Source of the DNA: Hamadaea tsunoensis DSM 44101
GTDB taxonomy: Bacteria; Actinomycetota; Actinomycetes; Mycobacteriales; Micromonosporaceae
Length of the DNA: 64,000 nt
NCBI RefSeq assembly: GCF_000428945.1
Contig: NZ_AUAX01000015.1
Span: forward strand, 1-64,000
Direction of reading: 5' to 3'
Shown here: positions 9,483-17,201 of the stretch, piece after piece
How positions within the stretch are numbered: the first letter of the stretch is position 1
How the letters are laid out: the number at the start of each line of letters is the position of its first letter
Program-made: the position numbers and the translations under genes
The notes under the pieces: generated by a model
What the model was told of the DNA's origin: nothing
The model's input: the letters and a program-made list of their open reading frames with translations, nothing else
The model's database searches: none

Positions 9483-10493
9483 ATGACCATCACGTGGCTC
9501 GATCCGGCCGACTCCGCGGCAATGGGCCGGTGGTACGACCTGATGGTCGCGGTCACCCGCCACGACCTGCCCGACCTCCCCACACCCAGCCGCCGGGAGC
9601 ACGCGGCCCGGTTCGCGTACGCCTGGCCGGCCACGACCGAGGAGGCGCTGCTCGCCTGGGACGGCGACCGGGTCGTCGGGGCCGCGTCGTACCTGCTGCC
9701 CCAGGCGGAGAACCTGGGGACCGTCCACCTGGAACTGATCGTCCATCCGCGGGAACGGCGGCGCGGTGTCGCCACCGAGCTGCTGGCGGAGGTCTGCGCG
9801 GCCGCCCGGCGGCACCACCGGAGCCTGATCGAGATCCAGACGGTGCGGACGCTGCCCGGCGGCGCCGCCCGCGACGAGGCCGGCTACCGCTACCTCACCC
9901 GCCGCGCGCACCGGCCCGGGATGACCAGCATCAGATCCCGATGGCAGGCCCCCGACCAGGCCGGTGGCGACGACGCGACGCTCGCCGAGGCGTGGACCCA
10001 CGCGGACGGATACTCGCTGGTGCAGTGGCGCGACGCGGCACCCGAGAAGATCATCGGGGACGTCGCCGCGTTGCAGAGCCGGCTCACCCTCGACGCTCCC
10101 ACCGGTGGCCTGGCCGCCGAGCAGGCCCGGTACGACACCGAGCGGATCCGCCGCCAGGAGCGGACCGAACAGGGGCGCGGCCACCGCTCCTACTCGACGG
10201 CCGTCCGGCACGACGCGACCGGCGAGGTCGTGGCCCGCACCAAGCTGGCCTTCGAGTCGGCCGACGACACGCACGCGCGGCAGCGGATCACGATCGTCGA
10301 GCCCGCCCACCGAGGCCGGCGGCTCGGTCTGATCGTCAAGTCCGCCAACCACGCGTACGCGCGGGCCCACGAGCCGCGGCTGCGCGTCGTCGACGCGTGG
10401 AACGCCGAGGAGAACTCGCACATGCGGGCGGTCAACACAGTGCTCGGCTTCCGGCCGGTGGACGCCTGGCCGGTCTTCCAGCTGCCGGTGTGA
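9483..10493 (+). CDS. Tandem-GNAT acetyltransferase
   Basis: 336 aa from the ATG at 9483 (MTITWLDPADSAAM); a GTG 12 codons upstream is less likely. The N-terminal GNAT domain has the acetyl-CoA loop LIVHPRERRRGVATELL (about 83-100). A second, more diverged GNAT half follows with ITIVEPAHRGRRLGLIVK near 275-290 and AVNTVLGFRPVDAW at the end. This two-domain layout is common in actinomycete GNATs of unknown substrate, related to mycothiol-synthase-like proteins. It is a single-gene unit after a strong terminator. Confidence 0.85.
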   Translation: MTITWLDPADSAAMGRWYDLMVAVTRHDLPDLPTPSRREHAARFAYAWPATTEEALLAWDGDRVVGAASYLLPQAENLGTVHLELIVHPRERRRGVATELLAEVCAAARRHHRSLIEIQTVRTLPGGAARDEAGYRYLTRRAHRPGMTSIRSRWQAPDQAGGDDATLAEAWTHADGYSLVQWRDAAPEKIIGDVAALQSRLTLDAPTGGLAAEQARYDTERIRRQERTEQGRGHRSYSTAVRHDATGEVVARTKLAFESADDTHARQRITIVEPAHRGRRLGLIVKSANHAYARAHEPRLRVVDAWNAEENSHMRAVNTVLGFRPVDAWPVFQLPV

Positions 10494-10508
10494 GGTATTG
10501 CCAACAGT

Positions 10509-10540
10509 CGATACCTTGCTCAGCCGATACCTTGCTCAGC
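10509..10540. repeat. Perfect 16-bp tandem direct repeat upstream of the four-gene paralogue operon
   Basis: CGATACCTTGCTCAGC occurs twice head to tail with no spacer. It lies 167 bp upstream of the first gene of the operon starting at 10708 and could be an activator or repressor site. Confidence 0.8.
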
Positions 10541-10640
10541 GGGCCGGGACCTCAGCTGTGGCACGGATCGCACCGGACATCAACCGTCAAAGACCCCTTC
10601 GTCGCCGTCTCCGGGCACGGACGCCCGCCCCCCACGATCT

Positions 10641-10665
10641 CGGCGCGAATAATATGCTCGCGCCG
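10641..10665. promoter_or_regulatory. Inverted repeat around an A/T-rich core, possible promoter/operator
   Basis: CGGCGCGA and TCGCGCCG form an 8-bp inverted repeat around the loop ATAATATGC, which contains a -10-like TAATAT, 43 bp upstream of the start at 10708. Such an arrangement suits a promoter overlapped by an operator. Confidence 0.4.
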
Positions 10666-10707
10666 GAGACGCCACTGCGGCGACGGACACCCCCCAGGAC
10701 GGTCGAC

Positions 10708-11793
10708 ATGCCCCCGCACTCCTCGGACGATGCGCTCGTCCGTGATCTCGCCGCCCAGCTCGCGGCCGCCGAAGCGCGGCTGGACGAGCTGACCCGTGAG
10801 CACGCCGCCCTGTCCGCGCGGGTGTCCCCGGCCGGGCCGGACACCGTGGACCGGCGCGCCGAGGACCACGGCCTGAGCCGGCGCCGCCTGATGCACACGG
10901 TGGGCAAGGCCGCCGCCGTCGCCGGTGCCGCGGCCGTCGCCGTCACGGCCTTCGACGCCGCCCCGGCCCTCGCCACCGACGACCAGCCGCTGCTCGTCGG
11001 AGTCACGAACACCACCGCCAGCGAGCGCACGACCTCGTTGCAGCGGGCTGCCGGGACCGCCGGCGACACTCCCGTCCTGGAGGTGAGCACCGCGGACACG
11101 GCTCAGGCGCTCCGGCTGCGCTCGGCCGGGACGGCGCTGGACGTGCAGGGCGGCACGCTGGGCGCGCACGTCACCGGTACGGGCGTCGGCCTGGAGGTCA
11201 GCGGCGGGCAGGCACCGCTGCATCTCGTGCCGCACAACACCGAGGGCCCGCCCACGACCGGTACGCACCAGGTCGGCGAGCTGGTCGTGGACAACCGCGG
11301 CCTGCTGTTCGCCTGCACCGGCGCCGGTACGCCGGGCGAGTGGCGGCAGATCATGTTCGGCGGCGGCGCGTACTGGCCGGGGGTGGCCGACATCGCGTAC
11401 ACGACGTCGACCGTCCTGCTGGACACGCCCTACCGGCGCTGGGACAGCCGCACGGGGCAGCAGCCCTACAACTGGGGCGGCACCTACCCCTACTGGGGGA
11501 AGCTGAAGGCCGGCAGCTGGATCGAGCTGGACGTCGCGCAGGCCGCGCCGAACGTCGTCCCGCCGGGCGCGCGCGGGATCGTCACCACGGTCACGGTCAC
11601 CGACACCGTCGGTTCCGGGTGGGGTGCCGTGGTGCCGCTGGACCGCGACGGCGTACCGGGCACGTCGACGGTGAACTGGACCGGATCGGGCCAGACCATC
11701 GCGACGACCACGATGGTCTTCGGCCGGGGCGTGCGGTTCTACGCCGCCAACGGCACGCATCTGATCGTCGACATCCTGGGCTACCTGGTATGA
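10708..11793 (+). CDS. Tat-exported coiled-coil/fibre-like protein with C-terminal LDSR-type domain (paralogue 1)
   Basis: 361 aa from the ATG MPPHSSDD, chosen because AGGACGG lies upstream; an ATG at 10653 would add 18 residues. Residues 1-45 are a predicted coiled coil (heptads in LAAQLAAAEARLDELTREHAAL). A Tat signal follows (LSRRRLMHTVGKAAAVAGAAAVAV). The middle has a pattern shared by all four genes: VLEVSTADTAQALRLRS, then GQAPLHLVP, GPPTTGTHQVGELVVD and CTGAGTPGEWR, reminiscent of trimeric tail-fibre modules. The C-terminal 130 residues begin RRWDSRTG and end HLIVDILGYLV. First gene of a coupled operon; its stop overlaps the next start (ATGA). Function unknown; a cell-surface fibre or adhesin is inferred. 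Confidence 0.8.
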   Translation: MPPHSSDDALVRDLAAQLAAAEARLDELTREHAALSARVSPAGPDTVDRRAEDHGLSRRRLMHTVGKAAAVAGAAAVAVTAFDAAPALATDDQPLLVGVTNTTASERTTSLQRAAGTAGDTPVLEVSTADTAQALRLRSAGTALDVQGGTLGAHVTGTGVGLEVSGGQAPLHLVPHNTEGPPTTGTHQVGELVVDNRGLLFACTGAGTPGEWRQIMFGGGAYWPGVADIAYTTSTVLLDTPYRRWDSRTGQQPYNWGGTYPYWGKLKAGSWIELDVAQAAPNVVPPGARGIVTTVTVTDTVGSGWGAVVPLDRDGVPGTSTVNWTGSGQTIATTTMVFGRGVRFYAANGTHLIVDILGYLV

Positions 11794-12629
11794 CCGCCGA
11801 CTACGAGGCCCTGCGGGCGAGGGTCGCCGCGCTGCAGGACCGCATCTCCGCGCTGTCGGCCCGCAACGCCGCCCTCGCCGCGGCCGTCGGCGACCCCGTC
11901 ACCGTCGGCGGCGCCCACCAGGTCGCCGCGGGTGTCTCGACCGTCCTGGCCCGCACCACGACCACCACTTCCGCCTCCGCCGTTCTCGCGGTCACCGACG
12001 CCGGTACGCGGCCGGCCGCCCGGGTGACGAGCGACGGGGTCGCGATCGCCGCCACCGGTCAGGCGCGGGCCGCCTCGACCACCGGTGTCGGACTGCGGCT
12101 CGACGGCGGGTCCGCCCCGCTGCGCCTGGTCCCGCAGACCATGGACTTCTTCGCCGGCGAGCCCGCCAATGGCACGGTCGCCTGCGATCCGGCCGGCGGG
12201 TTCTACGCGTACGCGGGTGGCAACTGGTACCGCCTGGCGGTCAGCGGCGGCACGAGCGGCCTGCTGATGGCCGGGCCGGGCCGGTTGTTCGACTCCCGCC
12301 CGGGTACCCCGGCCAAGGTGGGGCTCGGCCGCAAGCTGAAGGCCGGCGAGGTGCTCGCGATCCAGGCGGTGTCCAGCGGCCTGCTTCTGCCCGCCGAGAC
12401 CAAGGCGGTGATCGCCACCATCACGGTGACCGACACCGGCACCCCCGGTTTCCTCAAGGCGTACGCGGCCGGGCAGCAGCCGCCGCAGACCTCCGTGACG
12501 AACTGGTACCGGACCGCGCAGACCGTCGCCACCACGACGTTCGTCAAGCTCGACGCGACCGGCCGGCTGGCCGTGCAGGCCTCGCAGCCCACCCACCTGA
12601 TCATCGACGTACTGGGGGTCGTCCTGTGA
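11790..12629 (+). CDS. Coiled-coil/fibre-like protein without signal peptide (paralogue 2)
   Basis: 279 aa, start overlapping the previous stop by 4 bp (ATGA), so translation is coupled. Residues 1-30 (MTADYEALRARVAALQDRISAL) form a short coiled coil, but unlike paralogues 1 and 4 there is no Tat or Sec signal. The middle keeps ASAVLAVTDAG and GSAPLRLVPQ; the GPPxxGTH segment is shortened to GEPANGTVACD. The C-terminal domain runs from RLFDSRPGTPAKVG to HLIIDVLGVVL with VIATITVTDTGTPGFLKAY and SVTNWYRTAQTVATTTFV inside. Without a signal it may leave the cell only in complex with a Tat-carrying paralogue, or stay inside. Function unknown. Confidence 0.78.
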   Translation: MTADYEALRARVAALQDRISALSARNAALAAAVGDPVTVGGAHQVAAGVSTVLARTTTTTSASAVLAVTDAGTRPAARVTSDGVAIAATGQARAASTTGVGLRLDGGSAPLRLVPQTMDFFAGEPANGTVACDPAGGFYAYAGGNWYRLAVSGGTSGLLMAGPGRLFDSRPGTPAKVGLGRKLKAGEVLAIQAVSSGLLLPAETKAVIATITVTDTGTPGFLKAYAAGQQPPQTSVTNWYRTAQTVATTTFVKLDATGRLAVQASQPTHLIIDVLGVVL

Positions 12630-13474
12630 CGGACTCGGCGGAGGCGAAGGCCCTGCGGGAGCGGATCGCGCAGGCCACCGCCCAGAACCGGCAGCGGCTC
12701 GACGAGCTGGAGCAGCGCAACGCGCAGCTGCGCCGGCAGATCGCGGCGGCCGCCGCCGGGACCCCGATGCGGATCGGCGTGCAGAACAACACCACATACG
12801 GCACCTCGTTCTCGCGCAACTACGACATCGCCGACGATCAGCCGATCCTGGCCGTGGCCGGACTGGCCGGGACCGGTCCGGCGCTGCTGGCGAAGTCGGC
12901 GAGCGGGATCGGCGTCTCCGCCAGCGGCGTACGGCTCGTCCCGGCCGCGACCGACGGACCGCCGGCCACCGGACGGCACGAGGTCGGCGAGGTGTGGTGC
13001 GACGCCGGGCGCGAGCTGTACCTCTGCTCGGCGGCGGGCACTCCGGGCACGTGGCGACGGATGGGCGTCTCGGCCAGCGCCGCGCGGTGGGGCGGCAGTC
13101 CCGGCGTCCTCTACCTGCTGAACAAGCCGTTCCGGCTGTTCGACTCGCGGACCACGAAGGCCGGGCGGCTCGACCCGCGCAAGGGCAGCGTCGAGATCGT
13201 CTTCGAGGGCGCCACCTACCCCGACGGATCGCCGGGACTGCCGGCCCACCTGGGCGGGATCCTGGCGAACCTCACCGTGACCGGCACGGTCGGCGCGGGC
13301 TTCGTCACCAGCGCCGTGCAGTACAACGACCTGCCCGCGCCGAGCTACATCAACTGGTTCGCCACCGGGCAGACGCTGGCGAACACGACGCTGCTTCCGG
13401 CGATCAACGGAAGCTACTTCTACGCGTCGGCGCCGACGCATCTGATCATCGACGTCATCGGCTTCACCTACTGA
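12626..13474 (+). CDS. Coiled-coil/fibre-like protein without signal peptide (paralogue 3)
   Basis: 282 aa, GTG start overlapping the previous stop (GTGA). Residues 5-45 are strongly heptad-like (AKALRERIAQATAQNRQRLDEL). No signal peptide. The middle has PILAVAGLAG, GPPATGRHEVGEVWCD and CSAAGTPGTWRRM; the C-terminal domain runs from FRLFDSRTTKAG to HLIIDVIGFTY with LANLTVTGTVGAGFVT and SYINWFATGQTLANTTLL. The order coiled coil, fibre-like module, LFDSR domain is the same as in its neighbours, so the four genes arose by tandem duplication. Function unknown. Confidence 0.8.
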   Translation: MTDSAEAKALRERIAQATAQNRQRLDELEQRNAQLRRQIAAAAAGTPMRIGVQNNTTYGTSFSRNYDIADDQPILAVAGLAGTGPALLAKSASGIGVSASGVRLVPAATDGPPATGRHEVGEVWCDAGRELYLCSAAGTPGTWRRMGVSASAARWGGSPGVLYLLNKPFRLFDSRTTKAGRLDPRKGSVEIVFEGATYPDGSPGLPAHLGGILANLTVTGTVGAGFVTSAVQYNDLPAPSYINWFATGQTLANTTLLPAINGSYFYASAPTHLIIDVIGFTY

Positions 13475-13485
13475 GCGGCGGGACC

Positions 13486-14520
13486 ATGGACACCATCGGC
13501 AACGACGAGATCGGCGCCCTGCGGGCCGAGTTCGAACAGCACATGGCGGCCGCCGAGCGCCGCTTCGAGCAGCTCGCCCGCGAGCACGACGACCTCGCCG
13601 GCCAGCTCGCCCGGCTGTCGGTGCCCGCCGCCCCGACCGCCGCCCCGGTACGCGAGAAGCTCAGCCGCCGCCGGGTCCTCGGCAGCGCCGGTGCGGTCGT
13701 GGCCGCGGCCGGTGTCGCCGCGGTCGCCGTACCCAGCCCGGCCGCGGCCGCCGACGGGGACGCCGTCCTGCTGGGCCAGGTGAACCTGAGCAGCTCCAAC
13801 GCCGCCACGGTCATCGCGAGCAGCTACACCGGTTCGCAGACCGTGCTGTCGGTGACCGACGGCGGTGACGGGGTCGCCGTGCAGGCGTACTCGGACGAGG
13901 GCACGGGGCTCATCGCCGAGGGCGGCCAGGCGCCGATGCGGCTGCAGAGCCGGTCGGTGTACGGCCCGCCCAGCTACGGCACCCACCGCGCCGGCGAGCT
14001 GACCGTGTCCACACCGGACGGCGCCAACGGCTACCTGTACGTGTGCGTCGAGGACGGTACGCCCGGCAAGTGGCGCCGGGTGCAGCTGATCGACCCGGTC
14101 CTGGAGACGTACGCGCGGGCCTGCGCGGTCGAGTCGCTGACGCCCTACCGGCTGTTCGACAGCCGCCCGGGCACCCAGGCCCTGCGCTCGTACAAGGGCA
14201 AGTTCACCGCCGGCAAGAAGGTGGACATCGTGGTGCCGGGCGACGCCACCAGCCCGTACCAGCCGATCCCCGGCGTACCGGCGGGAGCGGGCGGCGTGGT
14301 GGTCAACGTGACGGTCGTCAACACCGTCGGCTCCGGCTTCGTGACCGTGTACCCGACGGCGACCGGCCCGGTGCCGAACATCTCGACGATCAACTGGTGG
14401 GCCCCCAACCAGGTGCTGGCCAACACGACGATCGTCCGCCTCGGCACCGCCGACCAGATCACGGTGTACGCCAACCAGGCCACCGACGTCATCATCGACG
14501 TCATGGGCTTCCTCGCCTGA
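13486..14520 (+). CDS. Tat-exported coiled-coil/fibre-like protein (paralogue 4)
   Basis: 344 aa, 11 bp after paralogue 3, with GGCGGGA before the ATG. Residues 8-45 are coiled coil (ALRAEFEQHMAAAERRFEQL), followed by a Tat signal LSRRRVLGSAGAVVAAAGVAAVAV with AAA cleavage site. The fibre-like part has TVLSVTDGGDGVAVQAYS, GQAPMRLQS, GPPSYGTHRAGELTV and CVEDGTPGKWRRV. The C-terminal domain starts YRLFDSRPG and ends DVIIDVMGFLA. Having the coiled coil before the Tat signal, as in paralogue 1, means the coil would remain cytoplasmic if the signal acts as an uncleaved anchor, or be removed if cleaved. Last gene of the operon. Confidence 0.8.
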   Translation: MDTIGNDEIGALRAEFEQHMAAAERRFEQLAREHDDLAGQLARLSVPAAPTAAPVREKLSRRRVLGSAGAVVAAAGVAAVAVPSPAAAADGDAVLLGQVNLSSSNAATVIASSYTGSQTVLSVTDGGDGVAVQAYSDEGTGLIAEGGQAPMRLQSRSVYGPPSYGTHRAGELTVSTPDGANGYLYVCVEDGTPGKWRRVQLIDPVLETYARACAVESLTPYRLFDSRPGTQALRSYKGKFTAGKKVDIVVPGDATSPYQPIPGVPAGAGGVVVNVTVVNTVGSGFVTVYPTATGPVPNISTINWWAPNQVLANTTIVRLGTADQITVYANQATDVIIDVMGFLA

Positions 14521-14521
14521 C

Positions 14522-14542
14522 GAGCCGGCCACTGGTCGGCTC
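14522..14542. terminator. Hairpin between convergent paralogue operon and TetR gene
   Basis: A 9-bp stem with one G-T pair (GAGCCGGCC / GGTCGGCTC) lies directly after the stop at 14520 and before the TetR stop on the other strand. Confidence 0.5.
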
Positions 14543-14548
14543 AGCCGA

Positions 14549-15088
14549 TCAGGGCCGCATGCCCGCCAGCGCGAAGTCGACGATCCGGTCCGCCTCGGCC
14601 GCCGATCCCGCTCCGCGCAGCCAGGCCGCCGCGTTCATGAGGGCGAACACGTCCTCGCCGCGGACGTCGGGCCGGATCGTCGCGGCGGCTCGGGCCCGGG
14701 CCACCAGATCCTCGCCGATCCGCATCATGCGTACGCAGCTCGCGTGCAGCTCTGAGGCTTCGTCGTCGGCACCGCCCACGAGTTCGGCGGCCAGCCCCTG
14801 GTAGGCGGCGGCATGCTCGGTGACCGCGCGTACCCAGCGCTCCAGCGCGTCGTCGGCGGACTCCGCGAGCAGCCGGTCGCCCAGCTCGAACAGCGCCTCG
14901 TTGCGTTCGCGCAGCAGCGCGCCGAGCAGCGTACGCCGGTTCGGGAAGTGGCCGTAGAGCGTGCCCACCGCGACGCCGGCGGAGCGGGCGATGCGCTCCA
15001 GGGGCGCGTCGATCCCGTGCTCGCGGAAGGCCGTCTCGGCCACGGTCAGCAGGCGGTCGTAGTTGCGCTGGGCGTCGGCGCGGGGCAC
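14549..15088 (-). CDS. TetR-family repressor
   Basis: 179 aa. The N-terminal 50 residues form a standard TetR helix-turn-helix (AFREHGIDAPLERIARSAGVAVGTLYGHFPNRRTLL). The C-terminal ligand domain has no recognisable specificity. It is divergent from the NmrA-like gene at 15178, and two copies of a TCGAGGGT-type palindrome lie between them, so it probably represses both itself and that gene. Only 28 bp separate its stop from the end of the paralogue operon. Confidence 0.9.
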   Translation of the reverse strand: MPRADAQRNYDRLLTVAETAFREHGIDAPLERIARSAGVAVGTLYGHFPNRRTLLGALLRERNEALFELGDRLLAESADDALERWVRAVTEHAAAYQGLAAELVGGADDEASELHASCVRMMRIGEDLVARARAAATIRPDVRGEDVFALMNAAAWLRGAGSAAEADRIVDFALAGMRP

Positions 15089-15119
15089 GCGACCCTCCTC
15101 ATGTCGGGGACTTGCAGAG

Positions 15120-15157
15120 TCGAGGGTACCTCAGGTTATATTTCGAGGGTCCCTCGA
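15120..15157. promoter_or_regulatory. Probable TetR operator, two copies
   Basis: TCGAGGGTCCCTCGA (15143-15157) is a perfect 15-bp palindrome; a diverged copy TCGAGGGTACCTCA lies at 15120-15133. They sit in the 89-bp gap between the divergent TetR gene and NmrA-like gene and are further framed by GGTTA/TAACC. Confidence 0.65.
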
Positions 15158-15177
15158 CTTAACCTCAGGAGCGGCTC

Positions 15178-15996
15178 GTGATCCTTGTGACCGGTGCGAC
15201 CGGATCGATCGGCGGCCACCTCGTGCGCCGGCTGCGTGAGCGCAATGTCGAGTTCCGGGCCCTCGTCCGCGATCCCGCCGCCGACCTCGACTGCGACGTC
15301 GTGGTGGGCGACTTCGACGACCCCGGCTCGATCGCGCGGGCGCTGCGGGGCGTGGACCGGCTGTTCCTCAACGGCGGCGGCGCGATCCCCGTCGAAGGGC
15401 CGCAGCCGATGGTGCGCCAGCAGATCGCCGCGATCGACGCCGCCGTCGCGGCCGGCGTGTCCACAGTGGTCAAGGTGTCGGTCTGGGGCGCCAGGCCCGG
15501 CGGGAAGCTCGCCGAGGGCGCGCACTGGGAGATCGAGCGGCACCTGAAGGCCTCGCCGCTGTCGTGGTCGCTGTTGCAGCCCAGCGGTTTCATGCAGAAC
15601 TTCCGCACCGGAGCCGGCGCGTTCACCGACGACGGCGCGCTGATCGGCCTCGCCGGCGACTGGCGCGTCTCCTACATCGACGCCTTCGACATCGCCGCCT
15701 GCGCGGCCGAACTCCTGGCCGCGCCGCACCGCGGCAACGAGACCTACACGCTGACCGGCCCGGAGGCGCTGACCCACGCCGAGATCGCGAGGAAGCTCGG
15801 CGCCGGCACGCTCGACCTGACCCCCGCCGGGATGACCGCCCGGCTGACCGGCCTGGGGCTGCCCGCCGCGTTCGCCGCCGACGTCGTCGAGCTGTGGCAG
15901 GCGGTCGCCGCCGGGTCGCTGGCCGCGACCACGTCCACGGTGCAGGACCTGACCGGCCGGCGGCCGCGTACGTTCGACGAGTTCCTCCGCTCGTAG
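15178..15996 (+). CDS. NmrA/SDR-type NAD(P)-binding protein
   Basis: 272 aa, GTG start with AGGAG upstream. The N terminus has the Rossmann motif VTGATGSIGGHLVRRL (4-19), and the body matches the NmrA-like atypical SDR family (WSLLQPSGFMQNF, YIDAFDIAACAAELL, YTLTGPEALTHAEIA). Such proteins act as NADPH sensors or as quinone/nitroalkane-type reductases; the substrate cannot be read from sequence. Control by the divergent TetR protein is likely. The 16-bp gap to the HxlR gene shows tail-to-tail packing. Confidence 0.88.
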   Translation: MILVTGATGSIGGHLVRRLRERNVEFRALVRDPAADLDCDVVVGDFDDPGSIARALRGVDRLFLNGGGAIPVEGPQPMVRQQIAAIDAAVAAGVSTVVKVSVWGARPGGKLAEGAHWEIERHLKASPLSWSLLQPSGFMQNFRTGAGAFTDDGALIGLAGDWRVSYIDAFDIAACAAELLAAPHRGNETYTLTGPEALTHAEIARKLGAGTLDLTPAGMTARLTGLGLPAAFAADVVELWQAVAAGSLAATTSTVQDLTGRRPRTFDEFLRS

Positions 15997-16012
15997 GCGC
16001 GCGGCCGAGACC

Positions 16013-16384
16013 TCAGACGGGGGTCGGCGGCCGATGGTCGTAGCGGTCGCGGGCCTCGTCGATCTCGGCGGCGTGCAGGGTCGCCCAGTCGATGAGTTCC
16101 CACGCCGTCTTCAGCAACGTCTGGCCGAGGGCGGTGAGCCGGTAGTCGACGCGGGGCGGCACGGTGGCGTACACGGTGCGCTCGACCAGGCCGTCGCGCT
16201 CCAGCGAGCGGACGGTGACGGTGAGCATCCGCTGGCTGATGCCGTCGATCGCCCGCTTGAGGTCGGTGAAGCGGCGCGAGCCGTCGCGCAGCTCGTAGAT
16301 CACGCTCAGGGTCCACTTGTCACCCACCCTGTCGAGTACGTCACGGACCTGGCAGGTCAAGGAATCGCGGCTGTTCAAGACCAT
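16013..16384 (-). CDS. HxlR-family transcriptional regulator
   Basis: 123 aa winged-helix protein with the HxlR pattern: DRVGDKWTLSVIYELRDGSRRFTDLKR, GISQRMLTVTVRSLERDGLVERTVYATVPPRVDYRLT. One Cys (about residue 11) at the usual N-terminal position could make it redox- or quinone-responsive, as in HypR/QorR-type members. It is divergent from the LUD-domain gene at 16489 and probably controls it through the 105-bp shared region. Confidence 0.9.
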   Translation of the reverse strand: MVLNSRDSLTCQVRDVLDRVGDKWTLSVIYELRDGSRRFTDLKRAIDGISQRMLTVTVRSLERDGLVERTVYATVPPRVDYRLTALGQTLLKTAWELIDWATLHAAEIDEARDRYDHRPPTPV

Positions 16385-16453
16385 TGGTTACCCCCACCTC
16401 ACTGAGGCAGAAAATAGTGCCTTCTTCCGCTTTCGTCCATGGTTCCCGACGAT

Positions 16454-16468
16454 GTGGTCAGTTACCAC
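16454..16468. promoter_or_regulatory. Candidate HxlR operator
   Basis: GTGGT-CAGTT-ACCAC, an inverted repeat 20 bp upstream of the LUD gene start. GGTTAC near 16385 on the HxlR side may be a second half-site. Confidence 0.4.
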
Positions 16469-16488
16469 CAAGAACCGGAAGGAACCGC

Positions 16489-17121
16489 ATGTCCACGCAA
16501 GCCCCCGCCCTCGACGAGTCCTTCGCCGCGCCGGCCGACGACACCCGGCTCGACCGGGCCGCCGCGGCCCTGCGGGCCAACGGGTTCACCGTCCACATCG
16601 TCGACACCGCCGCCGACGCCCGCAAGCTCGTCACCACCGACCTGCTGACCGCCGACGAGACCGTCTTCACCGCCAGCAGCGAGACCGTACGCGAGTCCGG
16701 GCTGCTCGCCGACATCGACGAGTCCGGGAACTTCACCTCCGTACGCGCCCGGGCCGGGGATCTCGGCGACGACCTGTGGGCCCGCATCCGGCTCGGCGCC
16801 CTGCCCGACACCGTCGTCGGCAGCGTGCACGCCGTCACGGAGCAGGGCCACCTCGTCATCGGATCGGCCAGCGGCAGCCAGTTCGCCCCGTACGCGTCCG
16901 GTGCCCGCAAAGCCATCTGGATCGTCGGCGCCCAGAAGGTCGTCGCGGACCTGGAGACCGGGCTGCGCCGGCTGCGGACCTACAGCCTGCCCCGCGAATG
17001 GCGGCGGTTGCAGGACCTGGCCGGGCAGACGTCGTTCATCAGCCGCATCCTCATCATCGAGAACGAGTACCTGCCCGAGCGGGGGTTCGTGGTCCTCGTC
17101 CGCGAGCCGATCGGCTTCTGA
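16489..17121 (+). CDS. LUD-domain protein (LutC/YkgG-like)
   Basis: 210 aa; ATG preceded by GGAAGGA. The LUD fold is recognisable from TVFTASSETVRESGLLADIDES, the GSVHAVTEQGHLVIGSASGSQFAPYASGA stretch and VGAQKVVADLETGLRRL. In LutABC this domain belongs to lactate utilisation, but here no lutA or lutB is nearby, so it is a stand-alone LUD protein of unknown function, as often seen beside HxlR regulators. Expression is probably controlled by the divergent HxlR gene. Confidence 0.85.
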   Translation: MSTQAPALDESFAAPADDTRLDRAAAALRANGFTVHIVDTAADARKLVTTDLLTADETVFTASSETVRESGLLADIDESGNFTSVRARAGDLGDDLWARIRLGALPDTVVGSVHAVTEQGHLVIGSASGSQFAPYASGARKAIWIVGAQKVVADLETGLRRLRTYSLPREWRRLQDLAGQTSFISRILIIENEYLPERGFVVLVREPIGF

Positions 17122-17201
17122 TCCCGTCGGGGAGAAGGGGGCTGTGCGGTTCCTCCTCCCCGGCACCCCCGTGTACGTCCTGCGGCCGGGGTCGGCCGGG
17201 C

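Noticed and set aside
10509-10540. CRISPR array
   Set aside because: Only two 16-bp units with no spacer between them, and no cas genes in the window.
10708-14520. Prophage or contractile tail cluster, because of fibre-like modules
   Set aside because: No sheath, tube, baseplate, terminase or portal genes; Tat signals argue for surface proteins instead.
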